From the NCBI GenBank assembly GCA_964585325.1, contig CAZPCT010000021.1, positions 1-28,903 on the forward strand: a DNA stretch of 28,903 nucleotides. The letters run 5' to 3'. Each line of letters starts with the position of its first letter. Within the stretch, counting starts at the first letter, position 1. Shown piece by piece: positions 6,801 through 15,800 of the stretch. The DNA comes from CAZPCT01 sp964585325 (GTDB lineage Bacteria > Patescibacteriota > Minisyncoccia > JACQLN01 > CAZPCT01). Below the pieces are notes generated by a model. The model was given only the letters and a program-made list of their open reading frames with translations, had not been told where the DNA came from and did no database searches. Made by a program: the position numbers and the translations under genes.

Positions 6801-9800
6801 GTCCCGCCAACGTCAAGCGTAAAGCCGGGGCTCGCGGTGCCAATCCCCACCCTGTTCTCATTCGCGTTTACTACAAGCGTTGTCCCGTCTACCGTAAGTG
6901 AATGGGCAATGGTGGAGGTGGCGCTTGTGGACGTAGCCGTAAAGTATGGGAATGCGGCGTAGTCACCCTCTTTGGGGTAGACGTGTGTTCCAGCGTCCAC
7001 CCACTCACTTGAGCCTCCTCCGCCCCCAGCCGTAAGGTCATAAGAACTACCCGAGTCATCAATAAAGTAAAGTTTTGAGTCACTTGAGCTCACATAGAGC
7101 TTCCCAAAACCAGACGTTAAAGACGGAGCGGACGTTTCGGCAAGAGACAGAACACCGTTTACCGTAAGAAGCTCGTTCGCCGTCACGTCCCCCACCGCAA
7201 CATTCCCGGTATTAAGAATTTTGAGGCGCGATGCGAATGTGTTCGATGATTCTGATACATCCACGGGTTTTAGCGGAACTCCGAGGATCGCCCACGGACG
7301 ATCAGTGCCGGACCAATCCCAGGACATTTCAACAGTCGCCGCTCCCGCCTCTTCAGAGCCGGCTCCCCAGACCGGTCTTCCAATACCATTTGCAAGCGCG
7401 TTCCACCGCTCCGTCTGCCCAGCTCCCACGGTGGGCGTTTCACCTGCATTCGCCTTAGCTAACACGCCAATAACAAGCTCCCCGGCCGAGCTCGATACGG
7501 TAGTGGTAGCGCTTAAACTTCCACCCGAATTTGTAGAAACAGTACCAAATGGAGATGATTGATCCACATTTTCATACACCGCAAGACCATACACCGTGGA
7601 TAAAATTGAGTCTACAAATGTGACCGTCACCGTTTTGTTTCCTGAAGGCGGGTTCACAAGATACCAAAGCTCTACCGCATGGTCTCCTTGCGAACCAGGG
7701 GCTACCGCGCCGTCAAGCCGCGTAAAGTCCTCCCCCGAGTCAAGTTCTATGCTGCTCACCCACGTGTCATCATCATTAATGACGCCGTCTCCCATAGAAA
7801 CGCTCATAATGGCAATCTTGTTGGAACCTGACGAGGGAAGCGTCGTAGTAAACGTATCCGTTGTGTCGTCGTCAATCTGGGAGTCCACAGTGCTTGAAGC
7901 ATAGGTGGGAGTGACAGATGTACTTGCGGCGGTTCTAAAGACAAACATTCCCGATCCTCCGCTTCCAGTGCCGTTTGAGGCGTCAAAAGTAAAGTCGGCA
8001 CCTGCAATGTTTGAACCCGCCGCCGCAGCCCCGCGGAGCGTCGTGGCCGCAGGCGTCCCACCCTCGCCGGAACCAAGGATTATAGTGTTGCCACTCCCAA
8101 CACGGACTCTTTCAGTGCCACCCGTGGTAATAGAGAGCTGGTCCGCCCCTGGGCTATAGATGCCCGTGTTAGTGTCTCCAGAAAACCCGAACGCTGCCGC
8201 ACCCGCCCCCCCAAGATCCGAGGCAAGAAAACGGCGTGCAGTGCTTGTGCCGGTGTTGGTCAACGAGGTGTTGACCGTAAGTGTGTCGATGTTTGTGGTA
8301 GTGGCGTTCAAAATAGCAATGCGGGCATCTGAAAGAGTAGAAAGCCCACCTGTTGCCGTAAGTGTTGAATCCAATGTAACGGCGCCAAACGCCCGTAACG
8401 TTCCGACCGATGTCGTGGTGGCGTTCAGCGTGGTAATCCGTGCGTCCGCAATAGTGGAAAGCCCGTTGAGTGTGGCGCCGGAAAGCGTGGGAGAGGTGCC
8501 GAAGACAAGCGCGCCACTTCCTGTCTCGTCTGAGAGTTGCCCAGAAATCCCAGAGGAAAGCGTGGTAGCAGTAACAGCGGACGTACCGTTACCAATAAGA
8601 AGCCCCGTGAGCGTTGTCGCCCCCGTGCCACCCCGTACAACTGTGAGTGTGCCTGTGGTGCCGGCTACAATAGGTAGGTTTGTCGCGTCGGCAAGATCAA
8701 AGGCGGGTGTCGCGTCACTGCCGCCCAAAGAGAGCTGGATACCGCCGTAGGAGACGGTGGAGTTTTCAAGTTCTGTGTTTGAGATGACTCCCGCGGGTAA
8801 CGCAACAGAGCCAGCGGAAACGGTAAGGCCATGGGCGAGGGTGACCACGCCCGTGGATTTGGTGATAGTAAGGTCGTCCGTGTTGAACGTGGCGTCTCCC
8901 GTAAAGGCGAAGTTTGTGGAAGCGCCGTCAAAGGCGACGTCCGTGTCAGAAACAATAAGGTCGCCGTTTATATCCAAGTCCGCAGCCGCGTCTATGGTGA
9001 GAACTCCGCTCGTGAAGCTGTCGCTCGTATCGCTCCGCAGGAACGAACCAGAATCAATACTGTCGAGTGTGGTCGCGTCCACACAGTTTGCAGTCACCGC
9101 AACGTCGTTGGCGTTCACGGTGATGCAGGAGCCCGCACCAACGTCCAGAGAGCCTGCGTTGATCGTGAGGCCGGCACCGGTCAATGTGGTGAAATACTGG
9201 GAGTTGAGGCCGAGGGTTGAGGAGACGTAATGACTTGATGAGGTGGCATTTGCGAGTGTGGTGGCGCCATCAACGTTGAGCGTAGTGTCAAAGTCCACAG
9301 CACCGAACGAACGGAGTGTCCCGACAGACGTGGTTGACGCATTGAGTGTTGCAACACGAGCGTCGGAGAGAATGGAAAGACCGTTGTTCACCGTAAGCGT
9401 TCCGCTTGTTGAGACATTCCCACTTGAGTCTACTTGGAACAGGTCACCCGAACCGACGGTAAGGAGTGCGGCGGGTGATGTGTCCCCAATTCCAACAAGA
9501 CCAGTCGTAGTTACTGTTATAAAAGATGAACCATCTATAGCCGGGCCAATTTTAAACTTATTCGCATCGTTATTATCTATTCCAATATTCCAGTCTGTTT
9601 CGCCCACTGCAGAGAAGTTAATGCGAGCATCGCCACTAGAAGAGCCGCCAGTCGCGATCCTCAAAATAGAGTGGGAGGATCCATTAGTGTTATCGGTGTT
9701 TTGAATACTCATCTGAACACTTGAGCCGACAGCAGATTTTGAAATATCAAGAGCGTGTCCTGGACTCGCCGTTCCTATCCCTACTCTCCCGTTATTATTG

Positions 9801-12800
9801 TCTACATAGAGATGCGTTGCCGCGCCACCTGAAGACTGCACCATGAGGTCGCCCATCACCGTGGTGGTAGCAGTAGAAAGCGTGCCGTCAAGTTGGGAAT
9901 TTCCAAAGACACGCAGGGTGCCTGCGTTTGTGGTGGTGGCGTTCAAGGTAGCGATGCGGCCGTCCGTAAGGATGGAAAGGCCGGGAACGGTGAGCGTGTC
10001 GCTGTATGTGCTTGTTGCGTTGAGCGTATTCACCCGCGCATCTGCCAAGATCGAGAGTCCGTCTCCGCGCAGCGTGCCATCAACGTCAAGCGTGGTACCT
10101 GCGTCAAACGTGAGTGTGCCACTGGTGTATGAGTCTGACGTGTCTGAGCGGAGGAACGAGCCTGAATCAATGGAATCCAAGGTGGTAGCGTCCACACAGT
10201 TTGCGGTCACCGCAACGTCGTTGGCGTTGACGGTGATGCAGGAGCCGGCACCAACATCCAGAGAGCCTGCATTGATGGTGAGTCCCGCACCCGTGAGCGT
10301 AGTGAAATACTGGGAGTTAAGACCAAGGGTGGAAGAGACGTATGCGCTGGTCGCGGTGGCGTTTTGCAGAGAGGTTGCCCCGGTGGCGGTAAGAGAGGTG
10401 AAGGTGCCGGCGACAGCAGAAGAGCCACCAATCACCGTGCCATCAATCGTGCCCCCGTTGATGTCTGCGGTTCCTGCGGTGAGAGAGTCAGTGTTGGTTG
10501 TGGTGGCGTTGAGGGTCGAGATCCTCGCATCAGGAAGAATGGAGAGACCATAAACGTTCAGGGTGCCAAGATTGGTGGTAGTTGCGTTCAGCACCGCCGC
10601 ACGAAGATCCGCAAAGTCACCGAGGCCGTTCACGTCCAATATTGTGCCAGCATCAAATGTGAGCGTGCCTGAAGTGAAGTTGTCGGAGGTGTCACTCCGC
10701 AGGAATGAGCCCGAATCAATGGAGTCCAACGTGGTGGCATCCACACAGTTTGCAGTGACGGCCACGTCATTTGCGTTCACCGTGATACAGCTCCCTGCAC
10801 CAACATCCAAAGAGCCTGAGTTAATGGTAAGGCCGGCGCCCGTAAGGGTGGTGAAGTATTCCGAGTTGAGGCCAAGCGTTGAGGAGACATAATGACTTGT
10901 TGAGGTGGCCGCCTCTAAAGAGGTGTCGCCTGAAACTGTCAGGTCGTCCCCCACTGTGGCGGAGCCACTTGTCTGGAGCGTCCCTGCCGTTGTGTTGAGC
11001 ACCCCAACTCCCAAGCCCCCCGTAAGATAGCCCGAGCCGTTTACAGAAAGCGTGGTAGAGGGAGTGGTGGTGCCGATGCCGAGCGAGCCGGTAGAGGTAA
11101 GCCGTAGGCGTTCCGCAAGCGTGCCGCCCGAAACAGTTGAGAGATAGAAGTCCGCGTCTTCAGACCCCGCTGTCTGGTCCGTGGTAGTGGCGGTGAGCGT
11201 AACAAGTCCTTTTCTGGCGGCAGATGTGTTCACACCGCTGAACGAGAGGACGGGAGCGGGCATGCCGCTTGCGGGGTTGTGATAGAGATCCAGCAACGCC
11301 GCCGAAGTGTTCGTCGTCTCAAACCGAGCACCCGAAGCCGCAGATGTCAGAAGATGGAAGGGAACGGACGGCGTGCCGCCGATTCCCACCTGTCCTGTTG
11401 CGTCAATGCGAAGCCGCTCCGTGCCCGCAGTTGTAATGTTGAAAATATTTGCCCCCGCGGAAAATATACCTGTGTCCTGGTCCGCGGTAAATGTGTAGGA
11501 CGGATCGTCCGCCGCGCCCAAGCTTGAGGCGGCGAAGTGATGCGCAGTGGACGTTCCCGTAAGCTCCTGGGAGCCGACTATCGTAAGGTCACCTCCTACA
11601 TAAAGATCCTGCGAGAAGATGCCCGAGCCCTCAACGGAAAGCTCGGCGGACGGCGTGTCTGTGGCAATGCCCAAGAATCCAGAGGCGTTAAACCGCGCCG
11701 CCTCCGTGCCACCCGTGGTAAACGCGAGTAGATCGTCCCCTGGTTGGAAGAGACCCGTGTTTGTGTCTGTGGTAAACGTAAACGCAGGGTTCCCTTCCGT
11801 GCCGTCTGGGATAAGCACAAATCCAGATGAGTTCACGCCAAAAAGGTCGCCATTGCCCACAGTAAAGAGATAGAGGGGTGTTGTCTCCCCTACTCCCACG
11901 TTGCCGGCGGAAAAGTAGTGCGGCCCCGCTCCCGCAGCGGTGAAGTTACCCGTGACCGCTGCATTTCCCGTAATGGTGTTCGTAGCACCCAAGGTGAGGC
12001 GCGTGGTGCCGACAGAGTCCTTGATATTGTTCCCGTTCACGCGCAGGTTATCGTTTATGGTGAGCGTGTCATCGCTTATATCAAAGAGTGCGTTCTCCAC
12101 GCCCAAGGAAGCATGAATGAGCGTATCCCCTTCTGCGTCCACCTCAAAGCGCTGAACACCCGCAACACCAATGGAGAGAAGTTGCTCGTCCGCCGCCGCG
12201 CTCCCTGGGTTTATGTATAAAATCGCGTCCGCCAGCGCAGAGCCCTGAGAAGATCCCGTCAACCACAACGGACCCCCTGAGTATGTGCTTGTCCCTGTGC
12301 CAGCCACCGTGAGTTCGTGTTCAACATGGAGCGGAAAATTGTTCACTTCCAGCCGATCCGCCGATGAGTTCCATTTTATCTGTGCGTTCGGAGACTCAGT
12401 CCCCCGTTCAAACTCAAGCGCACTGTCCTCCGCGTCGGCAGTAGCGTTGTCCTGGTTAATATAGAACGTGGATGACGCGGTGCCTCCCGCAATCAGGTTG
12501 TCTATCTGGGTATTGACCGCATAGAAGTTCTGCCAGCGGTTTGTGGCAGAACCAAGATCAAACGCATTGTCCTGGTTTGGAATGATGTCTGAAGCAATGT
12601 TCGCGTTGAACGTGACTGTGTCAGAAGACGCGTCCCCCAGCGTCGTGTTCCCGTCCACCACCAGAGCGCCGGCAAAATCGTTTATGCCACCTGTGGCGGT
12701 GGAGCTGAACGCACCAACAATCTGAACGTCCCCTTCCGAGTCTATACGCACCCTCTCCGTACCGTTCACCGCAATGCCTATGAGCACGTTGTTAGAACCA

Positions 12801-15800
12801 GCAGACGGGGGGTTGATGTAGAGTGTTCCTTCGTCTATACCTGTTCCTGTGGGCGCGCCAGTAAAGAGCACCTGGCCATTTGGGACGGACGTAAACGCGC
12901 CGTTCACCGTAAGCGAGCCGCCTATCCACGCATCCCCACTTGTCTGCAGTACCCCCGCCGTGGTGGTTGAAACGCCGATACCGAGACCGCCCGTGAAGTA
13001 GCCAGAGCCGTCAACAGACAACTCCACGGCGGGGGTGTCCGTGGCAATACCAAAGAAACCCCCTGAGGTAAAGCGCGCCACCTCTGTCTGGTTTGTAACA
13101 AAACCAATAGTGTCCGCGGCCGGGCGGTAGAGCCCTGTATTGGTATCCGCACTAAAACTGATGGAGGGGTTAAGCTCCGTCCCGTCAGCGGCAAACAATC
13201 CTCTATTTGAGGAGATAACAGTGGTGCCGCCCACCTGCAGAGCACCGGAGACAAGGTTAAACGAATCACCTGTTGCAAGGTCAAGCCGGTTCGCCGCTCC
13301 GCGGTACAGACCCACGTCCGCCCCGAACATAAGTTGGTCTGTTGAAGCCGAGTCCGTAAGCGTCACATCTCCGCGTAGGACCACGCTGTCTGTGGCCGCA
13401 TTACCAAGCGTTGCGTTCCCATTCACTGTAAGCGCCCCGCCCGCCGTCACCGTTCCCGTCCCGAACGTCACCGCCTGGTTGTCTGTGGTGTTGATGGAGA
13501 GCGTCCCGTCTGTGTCTATGGTGTAGGCACCCGCAGTGGTGAAGCTGGACGGCGTTGCTGTTGCGTTCCCCCCAAGCACCAATGAGTTTTCCAAATACGC
13601 CGTGCGCCACCGTAGGGCATCAGAGCCAAAGTCATACGCGTTTGACGTAGCAGGAATGAGATGTGCGTTGAACCGTCCGTTCGGCGTTATTGTGTCTCCA
13701 CTGCCATCCCCCAACGTCACATTGTCAAAAACTGTGAGCGTATCTACGCTCGTCGTCGTCGCGTTAAGTGTCGCAACACGCGCGTCCGCCAGAACGCTCT
13801 GCCCATCAGCTCTGAACGTGCCATCAATATCAAGCGTAGTACCCGCGTCAAACGTGAGTGTGCCGCTTGTGAAACTGTCAGACGTGTCTGAGCGAAGGAA
13901 CTGGGTGGAGTTGAGTGAGTCAAGCGTTGCAGCGTCCACGCAGTTTGCGGTGACCGCAACGTCATTAGCGTTCACCGTGACGCAAGAACCCGCACCCACA
14001 TCTAGAGAGCCTGCGTTGATGGTAAGTCCGGCGCCCGTAAGAGTGGTGAAGTATTCTGACGCAACACCAATACTGTCCGTATAGAGCGTGGTGGTAGTGG
14101 CGTTTGTGCTTTGAAGCGTAGGCACCGTCACCGCTCCCGTCCCAAACATCACCGCCTGGTTGTTCGTAGTGTTTATAGAAAGCGTGGAACCCGCGTCTAT
14201 CGCGTACGCGCCGGCCGCAGTAAGAGACGTACCTGTGGTTGTCGCCGTGCCTCCCACACCAACAGATGTTTCAAAATATCCCATTCTCCAACGGAGCGCG
14301 TCTGACCCCAGGTCATACGTATTCGTAGCTGTGGGCACGATATGCGAGTTGACCCGTGCGTTGAATGTGACAGTATCTGTACTATCAGAGCCAAGTGTTG
14401 TATCCCCGTTTACCATCAGGTCTCCACCTATTGTCTGGTCCGACGTAATGAGTTGAACACCCGTCACCTCCAGGTTCCCGTCTATCTCCACGTTTGCCGC
14501 AAACGTGGACGTGCCCGTCGCCGCCAGAGAGTGAATAAGGCCCCCGAATGTTCCGTCCCCATCCACATTGAGCGTCGTATCAAAGTCAACGGCGCCAAAT
14601 GAGCGGAGTGTCCCCACGCTTGTCGTTGTGGCGTTGAACGTGGTAATACGCGCGTCCGCTATGATACTAAGTCCATTGAGCGTGGCGCCGGAAAGCGTCG
14701 GGCTTGCGCCAAAGACAAGCGCACCACTTCCCGTCTCGTCCGTGATAATGCCCGCAAGGTTGGATGAGGTGTCCGTGTTGAAGTAGGTTGTGGAGAGGCC
14801 TGTAATCTTTCCCGTTGAGTCAATAAGGTTCACGTCCCCAGAGCCAAACTGGGCGGATCCGGCAACATCAAGGTTGTGGCCGAGTGCGACGTTGCCCGTG
14901 GACTTGGTGAGAACAAGGTCGTCTGTGTTGATGGAAAAGTCTCCAGTGACAGTGAAGTTTGTGGAAGCGCCGTCAAACGCGATGTCTGTGTCTGCAAAAC
15001 TGACATCTCCGTTTGTATCAAGTGTGCCGGAAATAGTGAGGGTGCCTCCCGCTTCAAACTCATCTGATGCATCTGAACGCAAGAACTGTGCCGAATCAAG
15101 TCCGTCCAGCGTGTCCGCATCAAGCCCAGTGGTATTCACCGCTATTTCTATGGAACCTGCACCGTTTGTGATGGTGACGTTCGTGCCCGCGGTAAGCGTT
15201 GCGGCGGTGGGGACGCCCGAGCCGTCGCCAATGAGCAGCTGCCCGTTCGTCAGTACACCGGAAGCCGTAATAGGATCAGTGCCGCCACCAAACAGTACGC
15301 CGCCCGCTGTAAGCGAAGTGGCACCCGTGCCGCCGCGGACAACAGAAAGAGTGGACGTTGAGGTAATGCCGCTTGTGCCGTTACCAAGAAGAATCTCCCC
15401 CGCCGCTAATGCGCCCTGTCCCGTGCCCCCCGAGGTGACCGCAAGGGGGTTCGTGAGCGTCAATGTATCAATAAGCGTGGTAGAAGCGTTGAGCGTACCT
15501 GCCCGCAGATCTGAAAGCACCGAAAGACCTGCTGTGTTTGAAATCAGGTTGTTGGCCGCAAGCGTATCCACCGTTGTGGTGGTGGCGTTGAGCGTTGTAA
15601 TGCGCGCCTCTGAAAGGGTGGTAAGACCAGAATTTACCGTAAGAGAACTACCAACCGTCAGCGCACTGCCTATTTGGGCGAACCCCGAAGAATAGAGATT
15701 TGTAGCCGCGATATCACCAGCAGCGTCAAAATTACCGGCCGCCGTGCTCGTAGCCGTACCGCTGATGGTGACGTCCCCACCAAACGTCGCGCTGCCGCTT

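Noticed and set aside
9015..14055. CRISPR array or recent tandem duplication
   Set aside because: The repeats are coding, ~190 nt long, dispersed and diverged at synonymous sites, without spacer structure.
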